A DNA stretch of 64,000 nucleotides from the NCBI GenBank assembly GCA_000320545.1, contig ADNK01000614.1, positions 18,501 through 82,500 on the forward strand, given 5' to 3'. Under the pieces are notes generated by a model that saw only the letters and a list, made by a program, of their open reading frames with translations, was not told the DNA's origin and did not search any database. Origin of the DNA: Bigelowiella natans CCMP2755 (taxonomy: Eukaryota > Cercozoa > Chlorarachniophyceae). Each line of letters starts with the position of its first letter. Position 1 is the first letter of the stretch. Below are positions 25,920-35,655 of the stretch, piece after piece. The position numbers were made by a program, and so were the translations under genes.

Positions 25920-26192
25920 TTGCTGCTATAATTTGGAATATTTGCTTGTGGCCATAATATAAATCAATATGATGGAAGTGCGTTGCATGACGATAGTTGC
26001 ATATATTTGTGTTGCCTTATCATCACTCACTCGTCTGCCTCCCTGTTCCAGGAACTTGAGAAGCAGCTGAAGATATACGAGGAGATGGCCGAGAGAGACC
26101 AGGGAGACCGAACCTCGGAGACAACATTGGACGAAACCAAATCCCAACAAGACTTAGTGAGCACGTCTCCTCCAACTCCAAGTTCGACGTGA
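17246..26192 (+). CDS. AIR9-type A9 domain + PDZ + long coiled-coil protein (1,204 aa, 25 exons)
   Basis: Exons begin at 17246, 17498, 17697, 17896, 18475, 19440, 19851, 20447, 20836, 21287, 21664, 21879, 22180, 22504, 22764, 23077, 23375, 23581, 23910, 24249, 24565, 24920, 25603, 25781 and 26052. They sum to 3,615 nt in frame, ending in TGA. Residues about 39-115 match the A9 repeat of microtubule-associated AIR9 proteins: a GGPVHTGILKAGGTPE start, FRWYRS, then YQPTLDDVGSRI. Residues about 190-260 plus about 470-498 resemble the C-terminal PH-like part of AIR9 (MTRDVIALIARRL), interrupted by about 200 acidic low-complexity residues. Residues about 634-715 form a PDZ domain (TPFGMRVSGDLVVEDVGG ... 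GIVEGDSILSIAG). About 754-1204 is continuous heptad-like coiled coil. A cytoskeletal scaffold is inferred. The exon 3 donor at 17789 is the least certain. Confidence 0.85.
18309..18453. repeat. Intronic TA and CT microsatellites
   Basis: A TA run (about 18311-18340) and a CT run (about 18426-18453) lie in intron 4 of the A9/PDZ gene. The CT run acts as the polypyrimidine tract before the exon 5 acceptor. Confidence 0.9.
20154..20405. repeat. Intronic GT, GA and TA microsatellites
   Basis: GT (about 20154-20184), an imperfect GA tract (about 20186-20240) and TA (about 20367-20405) runs fill intron 7 of the A9/PDZ gene. Confidence 0.9.
22854..22940. repeat. GTA trinucleotide run starting at a splice donor
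   Basis: Intron 15 of the A9/PDZ gene opens directly with GTAGTAGTAGTC and continues as a GTA run to about 22896, then GGA-rich sequence. The repeat unit itself supplies the GT donor. Confidence 0.9.
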
Positions 26193-26594
26193 TGATGATG
26201 CGTAGATCATAATTTAGTCACCCACAAACTAGACTGACCGGCTTTCAACGTATAATGAGCATAAATAGTATTGTATTTGTTGTGGCCATTTGCTATCGCT
26301 TGGCACTATCTACCTATCGGTGTGCGCGTGCTTCGTATATGCCTATACGTGCGTATCAAGCAGCGCTCGCTAGCGCTTACATGGTGATCACGAATGTGCA
26401 ATGCGCTTGCGCAGCTATCTAGCTATGCCTGTTGCCTTACACGCTACGTACATGTCTAGACGTGTACACATCCATGATGTTAGCAAGGTGTATGTGTGTC
26501 AGTTGCGCATATATGTGGTATATCGTAATAACGTAGCACGTGTGCACGATGGTGCTTTGCATTGTGCAAGCCATGATAATGCATACGCAATGAT

Positions 26595-26636
<42 letters not shown>

Positions 26637-26645
26637 CGCATGGAT
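26193..26645. other. Intergenic region ending at the left duplication border
   Basis: No gene is seen. The sequence is rich in TATGTGC and GCATAC words and contains a TA microsatellite at about 26597-26635. The 6.6-kb duplicated segment starts 10 bp later. Confidence 0.5.
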
Positions 26646-26775
26646 TGTACCGGCGTAGTATCGTATGTCCAGCTTTTATCGTATTCGAACTCACATTGTG
26701 TGTGTGTGTGTTTGTGCAGAGAGGGAGAGAGAGAGTTAAGTTACTGTGAAATGCTCGCTAACTTCACATTGCCAG

Positions 26776-28777
26776 GTGGAAAGTACCTCATTTCCGAAGG
26801 ACTACAGATTCCCCCAGGATACGATAATCTTGAGGTCCGGGACGGCACCCTAGTCGCTGCTGATTCATTCCCGCTTGGGGGCACCCTCCTCCTCATTGGG
26901 GATGCAAATGCGGTGAAGGGTAGCGCGAACAAGAATATCAATGTACAAAAGCAACCTGAAAAAAATGAAGATAGAGAATAATAAAAATGAAGCCGTGCTT
27001 ATTATTATCCCAATAGACATCAATCTCAAGACCGTTTTCTTCGGCCCTCTTTCTCTGCATGTCTTTCTTTCTCTCTTTGTGGTTATCTTTCTTTAGGTGA
27101 TGTCGTTGACCCTCGATGGTGGAGGGAGGGCAGCTCGAGCGATGGGTGTGCTCAATTGTCAGTATGTGAACATCGGACCGTCTTTCATGGCCTACGGATT
27201 CCACCAGTATGGTGTTCAAATGAACGGCACGGGGTTGATTTTAATTGCAATATCTCTTAAGCATACTACTCATTTTCATCATTATCATCATCATCATCAT
27301 TCTCATCAACATCATCCACTTCCACTGATCCTTATGCTTTCTTAAACAGGGGCTGCTTCATCCATCACTCATGGATGGGAGAAGTGGCGCCATTTGCTCC
27401 CAAGGACTTGACAACATCAGTCTCGAATCTGACCTCGAGCGTGATCTCTCTTGAAGGCTCGGAGCATGATTGCTATGTCAAGGTCGTCGTCATTTTGCAC
27501 CCATTTGTCAACGATGAAGGGGATAATAATGACGAAAGAAGACGATGATGATTGAGGTGGAAGTGGTGGTGATGATGATAAACAAATTGTGAAAGTGACA
27601 TGTGTAGTCTGATGTAGGACGTGATCATCTGGTCGGGGCGCATAGGACTCCGAAGCCAAAATGGAGCCAACGAGATCGGTGCTACATATGAGGGGGGGTT
27701 CTTGTCTTTTTGTATTCTTCTTTTTTTGTTTGGGGGTGAGGACTGGGGGAGGGGCTTTGTTTTGGAGTGCGTCTTTTGCGGCTTCTACCTGAGAGTCTTA
27801 CCTATCTCAGAGGGACTGCACACGTGGAACCTCGATAATCTTCAGGGTAATATCCATCATCGTTGGTTTTCATAATGATTATTATGAACTTTGATTTGTC
27901 GCTTTAGGCGGCATAGGCATCTTACTGGAGGGCGGAAGCGGCATCGTACGAGGTAAGAATATCTGACTAATTCTGTGCAATATGCATGCGTTTTGTGTGT
28001 GTGTGTGTGTGTGTGTTTGCGCACGCACGCAGAATGTGTGCATGTTAGGGTAAATGTAGATGTAGAAGAACGATACGTGTCCTGATTTTCAGGAAGTTAC
28101 TTGGACTTTTGCCCCTTGGTGGTGTTGGATCCCAAAAGTGTGATTGTCGAGGGCAACTTATTTCTCGCCCGAGCGAACCTTGTTGTCCAAGCGTCCAAGT
28201 CCAAAACCGTCTCCGGCCTTGTTGTCACCGGTAACCGTTGGTGGAGCGAGAGGAACAAGCAGTTTGCGAATGACACTATCGTTGTCAACGGTGGGGCTCA
28301 CGGACTTGTACACTCCCCCTCATCCCCCCCTTCCCCTTCACACACACGCGCATATGTCAACTCCATACTAACGTTGTTGATTCGTACACGTGTCATTACT
28401 TTAACTCACGTGCAATGAATGTGTATGCATGGAACTCAGGCATGATTAATGCTGTGACCGACACCGTCATCGAATCCAACACCGCAGATTCCATCCTGCA
28501 TGTCACATCAACCAGGGCAACTCTGACAAAGGACCTACCTGTCGGAGCCGACCAAATCGTGTTGGACTTCTCAGATCATCTTCTATTCAACACGCCGATC
28601 CATGAAGCTTATTGCTCCATTAACGCGGAGGAGTACATTGGGCATGTTGTCAATATGAGGCAAAAGAAACCCATTGATCGCTCGATCACAGTGTTGCTGT
28701 CACGTGCTGCTCAAAAGAAGGGAGGCCAAGTGACGTGCACCGTAGACCAGAGCCAGCGCACGCAACCTGGGCACTGA
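26776..28777 (+). pseudogene. 5'-truncated copy of the pectate-lyase-like beta-helix gene (exons 2-9 only)
   Basis: Exons 26776-26942, 27097-27233, 27350-27482, 27618-27678, 27811-27846, 27908-27952, 28093-28290 and 28440-28777 correspond exactly to exons 2-9 of the complete gene at 35990-38466. Exon 1, with the ATG, signal peptide and first strand of the fold, is missing because the duplication border falls inside intron 1. The upstream DNA is the unrelated intergenic region after the A9/PDZ gene. The downstream exons carry no new stop or frameshift that I can see, so the truncation is recent. It could be transcribed from a new promoter or read through from the gene ending at 26192, but no secreted protein is expected. 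Confidence 0.85.
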
Positions 28778-29283
28778 CAGAAATGATTGTGCCCAGGCGG
28801 TATGGACGAGCTAGCTAGATAGATAGATGGAGAACATGCTGTAACCTACTGGAAGTGTGGCCTTCTTAACAAGTTTGATCATTTTCTGGTCTTGGGTGCA
28901 GAAAACTAGAGTAGAGGACGCTACGATGGTGTGCGGGAAAAATTCATGTAAATTTTTAGCTTGCATACATCACCTATGTGTCGCGCGCCAGCCTCTAGTC
29001 CATCACATGAACGATTCACATAAAACAACGACAAGGCAAACTAAACAAGCAGCTTGTATATTCTAGTGATCCGAACGCTTACGCGCTCCGCGAGCTACAT
29101 CTATCGCTCCTCATTACATGTCACATTGCATATGCCAAGCGAGTGGCGAGTAGCGTTCATTCAGAAGCGCAAGCCTTGGCGTGATTTGGCATCTTTGTGT
29201 TACACTGCGCAGCGAGGCATAACACTTGCATCGCATTACAAACTTCGGCCACTATTATGGTTATTATCACTATGCGGATATTT
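28778..29283. other. Region between beta-helix and LtrA 3' ends (copy 1)
   Basis: Convergent 3' ends meet here. No gene is recognised. A short GATA run (about 28816-28829) follows the beta-helix stop. The same sequence recurs 9,689 bp downstream. Confidence 0.4.
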
Positions 29284-29508
29284 TCAGCGCTTGTCTGTCA
29301 TTTTCTTTCGCTCGTCTAAATCATTTCTGTCATCCATAGAACTATATGAAGTCGTTACTTCACGCTGGTTTCGGACAGACAACCAATGCGTGATCGAGGT
29401 TTCAGCTAATGCCAGGCCAAAGCATAGCACTGTTACAATCGAGATAATCGAAACGGGGTGAGCCCGCTCGAGATCTCCAACACTCAAGAACGAAAGGAAT
29501 ATCAATGG

Positions 29509-30732
29509 TCACACTGTAAACACAGCCCACCACGCCCACTTCACTCGTTTGACATCCTCAGGATCATCGGGACTCGGGTGGTGTCCAGCGTAATGGCTCA
29601 CACGAACGAGAAATATTAGTATGAGCGAGACCCCAACCGATGCGAAGAGCAGCGTGACCTCAGCAAGCTTCATTTCATGGTGGTAGACTGTGGCTCGGGT
29701 TACAAACATTATTGCCACTCCCGCCATCAGCAACGACGGCCCAAGGCATATGATCACAAAGTAATGGAAGAACCCTCGCCCCACACTCTGGCGAAAGGCA
29801 TGCTGATCCCTCGTTGTGGGCTGTACGTTGTAGAATAGCAGCGCGATCGAGAAACTCAGCAGCAGTGCCAACATCATCGCTAGGTAGAACATCGCGTTAC
29901 GGTCAAAATCGTGCTGGCCACTGTAGTCCTGCAAGGCGGATACGACTGATTCACCAAGGACTGCCAAGATAAAACCGTTCTGGCGATCTGTGACATGGTC
30001 TATGTTTAGTGGTAGCAGCTTTGATCGAGGGAGAGCAGCGTAAGCATAAATATCGAACGGCATTTCTACTACTACTACCAAGGCCCATAAGATGTGAAGT
30101 ATCGTTGTGTTAGCCGTGTAGACAGTTGCAACGAGTAGAAGGACCAACGAACAGAGCATGACGTATGTAATGATCATAGCATGCGACTTTGCACGGCGAT
30201 TCTGACAGGCAGTCAGAAAGTACATTACACACAGCGACGTTCTTTGAACAATCATGGCAACTGTGAAATTTATAGACAAATCCGCATTTCCCACATGGAT
30301 TGCCATTCCTGCCATGCCCAGAAGAAACACGATTAGATATATCGTGTGCACAAAGGAATTATCGTAGAGTCGCGTACAGTACACCATGTACAAGGTCCAG
30401 GAGGATTGAAAAAGGGTGAAAAACAATATGAAAAGGCTTATCTTGTCTGGGCTGTATTCATCTGCTAGAAAGTCAGCTATTCTCGAGAACGCGATCACCA
30501 TGATCAAATCTACAAACAACTCAAACCATTCCGAGGTGCGTTCTTCATATTCATCGTCCCAATCTACAGCGGTGCGCGGTGTCCTATACAGCCTCCGAAG
30601 TGCCAGTCCGAACGGACGTTTTCGTTTCTGCTCAGCAGAATGGACACCGGTGAATCGAACGGCCTCTGACAGCGACGATTCGATCGTAGTGTTCTCCGAG
30701 AGGTTTCTCTGCTTCGAATCGAGCGAGGCCAT
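29509..30732 (-). CDS. LtrA-family multi-pass membrane protein, copy 1 (407 codons to an in-frame TGA)
   Basis: An intronless frame from ATG at 30732 encodes an LtrA (low temperature requirement A) family protein. The diagnostic opening WFELFVDLIMVIAFSRIADF and about ten hydrophobic segments are visible. The family consists of polytopic membrane proteins of poorly defined role, first noted in Listeria cold growth. The frame stops at TGA (29511-29509). However, the same frame continues for another 74 codons to TGA at 29286-29284 and encodes a further membrane segment (VSIISIVTVLCFGLALAE) and a charged tail. The neighbouring residues (WAWWAVFTV, then PLIFLSFLS) read as one helix, so a Trp codon may have become a stop. 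It is divergent from the D123 gene across a 407-bp promoter region. Confidence 0.85.
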   Translation of the reverse strand: MASLDSKQRNLSENTTIESSLSEAVRFTGVHSAEQKRKRPFGLALRRLYRTPRTAVDWDDEYEERTSEWFELFVDLIMVIAFSRIADFLADEYSPDKISLFILFFTLFQSSWTLYMVYCTRLYDNSFVHTIYLIVFLLGMAGMAIHVGNADLSINFTVAMIVQRTSLCVMYFLTACQNRRAKSHAMIITYVMLCSLVLLLVATVYTANTTILHILWALVVVVEMPFDIYAYAALPRSKLLPLNIDHVTDRQNGFILAVLGESVVSALQDYSGQHDFDRNAMFYLAMMLALLLSFSIALLFYNVQPTTRDQHAFRQSVGRGFFHYFVIICLGPSLLMAGVAIMFVTRATVYHHEMKLAEVTLLFASVGVSLILIFLVRVSHYAGHHPSPDDPEDVKRVKWAWWAVFTV

Positions 30733-31139
30733 TGTGTTCTCCCAAGCAAGCTGCGCCTGCTTTTAAGATCGATCGAACGCTTCGATGAGGAGGGTATGCT
30801 CACCTCCGAGTTTCCGCTACTTCCTGAGACCAAGGTGTACAATTCAGGCCTCTCTCCTGTAATGAATACTCTTCGTACTCTGTGCTACTGAAGCTCCTGG
30901 TCCTTCTTTTGAGATGGATTTTTTTTAGTGGGAAGACAAGTACGAAACCTTGTCGTACTACAAAAATCGGAAGACAGTACCGGTATTATAACAAATAGAT
31001 TTTTAGTGAGAGACAAGTATGAAACCTTGTCGTACGACAATAATCAGAGCGGTATTACCAGTAAAATTGCCCGCAAAATTATCCGAAAATTCATGTCCTC
31101 GTTCCAGAATCACATTCCTGGAGATCGCTGGCCGATAGG
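30733..31139. promoter_or_regulatory. Divergent promoter between LtrA and D123, with repeated dyad motif (copy 1)
   Basis: This 407-bp stretch separates two divergent start codons. A block of about 60 bp starting at about 30922 recurs, diverged, from about 31000. Each unit contains GACAAGTACGAAACCTTGTC or a near copy. The motif has dyad symmetry (GTACGA ... TCGTAC; ACAAG ... CTTGT), typical of a dimeric transcription-factor site. A promoter role is inferred from position. Confidence 0.5.
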
Positions 31140-32670
31140 ATGCAGGCGTCCGGTCACGACTTCGCGGACTCCATCAAGAAAGGGGTTGCACAGCTTCGTT
31201 CGACTCGGAGCCAGCTGCTGAAGCGAGAGGCGAAATCAAAGACTGTGAGGCTGGAAGCAGCAGCGATGGCTCGGAAGAACAACGAACGTCTGCGGGCCGT
31301 GGACATTGAGGCATGGTACGAGGATGTGAAGCAGCACACGTTCCGAACTCTATTCGTTCCCATTGAACAAACCGAAGCGCGAGCGATCATGAAGGCCCAT
31401 GAGCTCGGCAAAAATGGCATCGGCGGTGGAGACAGCGAACAGCGAGAGACTGATGAGGTCAAGGTGGCAAAGAAGCAGCATGAGATTCTGCTTTGTAAGC
31501 TCAAGGAACGTATCGCAAAAGCAATGAAGTCCTTCACCCCTAAAAGTATGTCCTCCTCCCCCTCTTCTACCCCGCAAACGGGCGAAGTCCATGTTTTCAC
31601 GAAGCTCTCTTCGCGAAGCCCGAAGGACTCAACTATGTGCAGAGCTCGGGCGCTGGAACTTGTCAAAGCGAAGTTAACGGCTGCTCGTAAGTCGGGAGCT
31701 AAAATCGACTCCAACACTGTCAAAGTCGCTATTATGGCCTCCACAATTGAATCGCTTAGGCTCAAGTCGGCAGACGAGGTTTTGGAGTGCTTTATCACAT
31801 CGAACAGAGTGTGTGAGGACGATTTACCCCTTGCTTTGAGGTGACCCAACGATTGCACTTCCCATCTGTACTTGACGCATCTTGAATGAATGTGATCATC
31901 ATGTTACTACAACCATTTTGAGGTGGACGAAATTCTCCAAATCTTTAAGCATTTTATAAACCATGACATACTTCTTCTTCTTCTACTACTACTACTACTA
32001 CCTCCACTATCTCTCAAGGTATCCTAAGAGCTGGAGCCAGCACATCATTCTCCGAGAGTGGGTAGACATTTCTCCTGAATCCGAGCTCCGAGCTTTTGTG
32101 ATGGACAGCAAGCTCACAGCACTTTGTCAGTACTACAACGGTGCATTCTTTCCCAAACTCTCGCTGAAAGACAATCGGGAGAAAGCACTATCCATCGTTC
32201 GTAAGTTCTTCAACGAGGTGAAGGGCCGTATCAAGGTTGAGCCTCCGGAGTATTCGATGGATCTCGCCGTGGATTTGGAGAAGGGGAAAGCCTACGTCAT
32301 CGAGTTAAATCCATTCGGTAGGCCAGATGGCATGGGCACAGGCACCGCTCTATTCAACAACAAGAATCCGGAGGACCTTAAGGTGCCATCGCCTAGCTTA
32401 GATTTTGACTCTATTTATATCTGTTGATTTAGTTATTGGCGTGTGATCTGGAGCTCTCTTTGGTAGCAACAGTCGTGGAAGATGAGTGTAGCTCTGTCTC
32501 CCTCCTCGTAGAGATGAAATTGATGTTTATGACACATCTATCGAAAGGTGCTCTTTGGGGAACGTCCGTTTGAGTTTCGCGTTGAGGAAGCACCGCCAAA
32601 AGAAGACTGTAGATTGCAAATTAAAGGGCCGTTAAAAAGTTGGCTCGAAGAGCAGCAAATGATGGGTTGA
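31140..32670 (+). CDS. CDC123/D123-family protein, copy 1 (395 aa)
   Basis: Exons 31140-31840, 32019-32382 and 32548-32670 sum to 1,188 nt in frame, ending in TGA. Family signatures are visible: WYEDVKQHTFRTLFVPI near residue 60, then FTKLSSRSPKD, then REWVDISPESELRAFVMD, and ELNPFGRPDGMGTG near the end of exon 2. CDC123 proteins have an ATP-grasp fold. The founding member helps assemble translation initiation factor eIF2, and the SRSPKD form marks a wider D123 paralogue group. Residues about 110-165 are a charged, Ser-rich linker. Intron 1 is short and contains a CTA run. The gene is complete in both duplicated segments with no coding difference noticed. Confidence 0.9.
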
Positions 32671-33264
32671 TGATAGCCAAACGAGCTGTCTGGTCATAAG
32701 ATCTTGTAGATATATGCTATCATATTTGCCATCATCCACACCAAATCGTTGCAATCGTCCTAGCGTCCCATATAATAATAACGCACATAGCATAGTAGTG
32801 TTGTGGCCGTGAGTGTGCTGCTCACCGCAATGCAATAACATTGCTAGATTGTGTGCAGTAGATGATGGCTCTTCATCATTCGTAAGACGGATGTAATGAA
32901 ATAGATTAAATTTGTTCAATGGTCATATAGTCATCCTCATGTAGCTGTATAATTCATCATTCGTACATCATCATTCCACCACTCTACCACTGGCATATTT
33001 AATATATGTAGCCCCCCCGCTAGCCCCCGCGCCCGCCACGACCCGCCCTGGGCCCTGGCTGCAGACATGCGCTAGCATGTTTGACATGTAAATATTGATT
33101 GCATTTGCATGTCTAGCAGCTGCGCCTGCGACTCCGCATTCTAGCATTTGTACTGTGCTAGTAACTATATAAGCAGGCAACGAATGTTCGAATGCGGTAT
33201 GAAATATAGCACAGCACGCGCGTGACGCTGCGCTAGCGTTTTACGCGAGTGCGTGCACACTAAT
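32671..33264. other. Intergenic tail of the duplicated segment (copy 1)
   Basis: No gene is supported. At about 32884 begins an arm-like sequence (AGACGGATGTAATGAAAT ... TTCAATGGTCAT ... CATGTAGCTG) shared with the inverted arms at 33.6-33.86 kb. The rest is rich in GCTAGC and CATG words and has a C-rich patch near 33012-33050. Confidence 0.4.
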
Positions 33265-33892
33265 ATGATAGACATGCAATACACAATATATATAATATAT
33301 ATAGTGTATTGCTGTGTCTATTATAAGTATGGCTCGAAAATTGGGTCGCAGCAAGGTTCTCAGTTTCCTCACATGCACCAAACATGTCTTCTACATGTTC
33401 CAAGTGGTTGTGTCATTGTGCCGTTTGCGATGCATGCAACGACTGTATATATATTTATGCAGGCTGAAATTGAATCCAGAACTGCTGCGCGCAATGCGCG
33501 GCAACATCGGTCGCATGAGGACGCTTTCAAATGCATGAAACACATTGTGGCAGAAACCAACAGATGCAACATTAACGCTGTAGCCGCTGCATTGCACAGC
33601 TACATCAGGATGACCATTGAAAAAATTTAATTCTTCATCACATCCGTCTCATATATATATATATATCAATTCGAATGCGTGCGAGCTAGACGTGCGTATC
33701 TGTATCGATGTTACTAATATTGCTAATACTGCTAGACTGCCTAAATGGATATGTGCGCGTGGCAGTATAGTATAGTGTGGCATCATTGTTTTTTTGCTGT
33801 GAGACGGATGTAATGAATACATTAATTTTTTTCAATTGTCATCCTAATGCAGCTTTGCTATAGATTGTTTGTTAGATTGCAGAGCTTGCATC
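33265..33892. other. Spacer with hairpin and inverted-arm element
   Basis: Directly at the right duplication border lies an imperfect hairpin: arm 33268-33284 (ATAGACATGCAATACAC), a TA-rich loop, and arm 33304-33321. Further on, arms of about 55 bp at 33599-33650 and 33801-33857 are inverted relative to each other around a core of about 150 bp. This is an element-like arrangement without coding capacity. No gene is seen. Confidence 0.45.
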
Positions 33893-35489
33893 TTACATAT
33901 CTGTTTCGATTAGGTTTACACCAAAAGCTGCAAACTTCCCGTAGATGGAAAAGTAAATACTCTCTCCAGGGTCTGAAAGGATTGTAGACATAGCATGGTA
34001 CACTGGTATTGATGTGAATAGAATACCGGCGAGCAAGTGAAAACCAAACTGCCCCAACAATTTCTCCTTATGGAACGGGAAAAGTAGCGTGTATTTTGGC
34101 CTGCTTAATGCATTTCTCGTCATATAAATAGTCAAAATGACTCCGAATATGTACGGCCCGAAAGCGACTATCGCTGCAATGGTTTGCGGGTGGGAAAGTC
34201 CTGGAAGGGCAAGACGATTAACCCCTTCAATTTCGATAGCAGCAGCGATTGCTAAGCCGAAAATGATAGCAGTGGCAAAGTAGTAGATAATCGTTCCCGT
34301 ATCTGACATTCCCATGAGCGTTGCCTTCTTATCCAGACTTGCTACTTTCTTGTTATCGAGTTTGTCGATAGTCGCTGCGCCTTTGTATGTTGTAGATCCT
34401 GTTTGCTCGATCGAGTCGCGGAAGGTCCCGAACCAATGATCGAGAGGGAGGCCATTCGTGCCGTAGTTGCATTCGAAGAACTTGTGGTGCAAGTAGTGAT
34501 ACTGGTCGGACTGTGCCAAATACAGAAAGAGCAACACAGAAAAAATAAGTAAAATGCTGAATGCTGTTCCAATATAAATTCGATTCTTCCGTGCTGCTGC
34601 GAGGAAAGAGGGACGAGAAAGCAGACGTGATATGCTTACCTGCCAATGATCTTCATATCCGCTATGTGACGCACCCGGTGAAATCATTGCATGGACCCCG
34701 CTCCATTTGAAGTAGAAGACGGGGGCAGCCGGGAGGTACAGCACGGTCATGAAGCAGCTGTAGTAGTACAAATGCTCAATCGGGTGCATACAGAGGCCGG
34801 CGAAGGGCTCTATGTCCGTGTTCCGGTGGTGAAGGCTGTGAATCCACCTATAAACGCACCGGATGTGCTCGAATCTGTGAACGACATAGAAGTGGACTTC
34901 CCGGTACAAGGGCACCAGGATCACACAGGCGACGCACCAAGCGTAGTCTGGGAGAGACCATGAGGCCATGGGCGTGTGGGGAAGCCGGCCGGTGGCGTAG
35001 CAGTGGGAAAAGCCAATCTCCCACAGCGTCCACTGTGCGGCACCGAGCCAGGTGAACCACATATTATGAAGGAGCTTTGAGAAGCGGTACTGCCTATTCG
35101 CCATGAATGGCCGCTTGCCCCATCCGAGGCCGTAGAGGACGAAATGCCAGTACCCATAGTAAAGCGCGCACATCACGGTGTTGACCAAGAATCTCTCCAG
35201 CACCCAACCCCATTCGTACTGCTTTGCAGCCTCGAGGTCGTACGGGAAGACCCAGTGGTCGAAGACGGCGAAAGCAAGCCAGACGAGGTTTGGGGAGAAG
35301 ATAAACTCGTAACCTGTGAGAATCTCACCCCACCTCGGCACTTTTTCTAGCTCCTTGGCCTGTGATGTCGCTCCTGGGGGTTTGTTTTGGTCCACCCATT
35401 TCGGAGCCTTAAAGAAGGAGCCGTCGACCTGATTGAAAAGGGAAGAGAGAGAAAGGGAGAGAGATACATATCCCCAGATCCTATTACTC

Positions 35490-35524
<35 letters not shown>

Positions 35525-35655
35525 TATTTATTCTACTCACACTATCAACATCTTCCCATCCCCCCCGAGAACCACCACGCACAGTTAAAAAAAGGACCCA
35601 AAAAACGGGGGAACAGAAGAGGAGACATCATCACCGTGCCGGCGAGTCCATCCAT
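33893..35655 (-). CDS. Sterol desaturase / fatty-acid hydroxylase superfamily membrane enzyme (475 aa)
   Basis: Three exons on the minus strand: 35655-35635, 35428-34640 and 34510-33893; 1,428 nt in frame. The three histidine clusters that bind the di-iron centre are present: HFYVVHRFEH (residues about 186-195), HSLHH (204-208) and HYLHH (275-279). Several hydrophobic segments flank them. Such enzymes insert oxygen or double bonds into sterols or fatty acyl chains in the ER. This one resembles the C-5 sterol desaturase/C-4 methyl oxidase fold, but the substrate cannot be assigned. About 140 further residues with three or four extra membrane segments follow the last cluster, longer than simple C-5 desaturases. 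The 21-nt first exon is inferred and is the weakest part. It shares a short divergent upstream region with the beta-helix gene. Confidence 0.87.
35492..35520. repeat. CA microsatellite in intron 1 of the desaturase gene
   Basis: A CA run of about 29 bp, antisense GT, lies in the first intron of the minus-strand desaturase gene. Confidence 0.9.

Larger units (their letters stand above)
26646..33264 (+). repeat. 6,619-bp near-identical direct duplication, copy 1
   Basis: This segment recurs at 36335-42953 with a constant offset of 9,689 bp. Reading both copies side by side I noticed three substitutions: 27530 T versus 37219 C, 29829 T versus 39518 G, and 32513 G versus 42202 A. Left borders share TGTACCGG and then diverge outward. 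Right borders share CACACTAAT and then diverge. The copy carries beta-helix exons 2-9, an LtrA gene and a CDC123/D123 gene. Confidence 0.97.

Noticed and set aside
29054-29461. 135-codon plus-strand frame after the beta-helix gene (and its copy at 38743-39150)
   Set aside because: Mostly antisense to the resumed LtrA frame; no start context or family.
31154-31858. 234-codon minus-strand frame
   Set aside because: Antisense to exon 1 of the D123 gene, which has clear family motifs on the plus strand.
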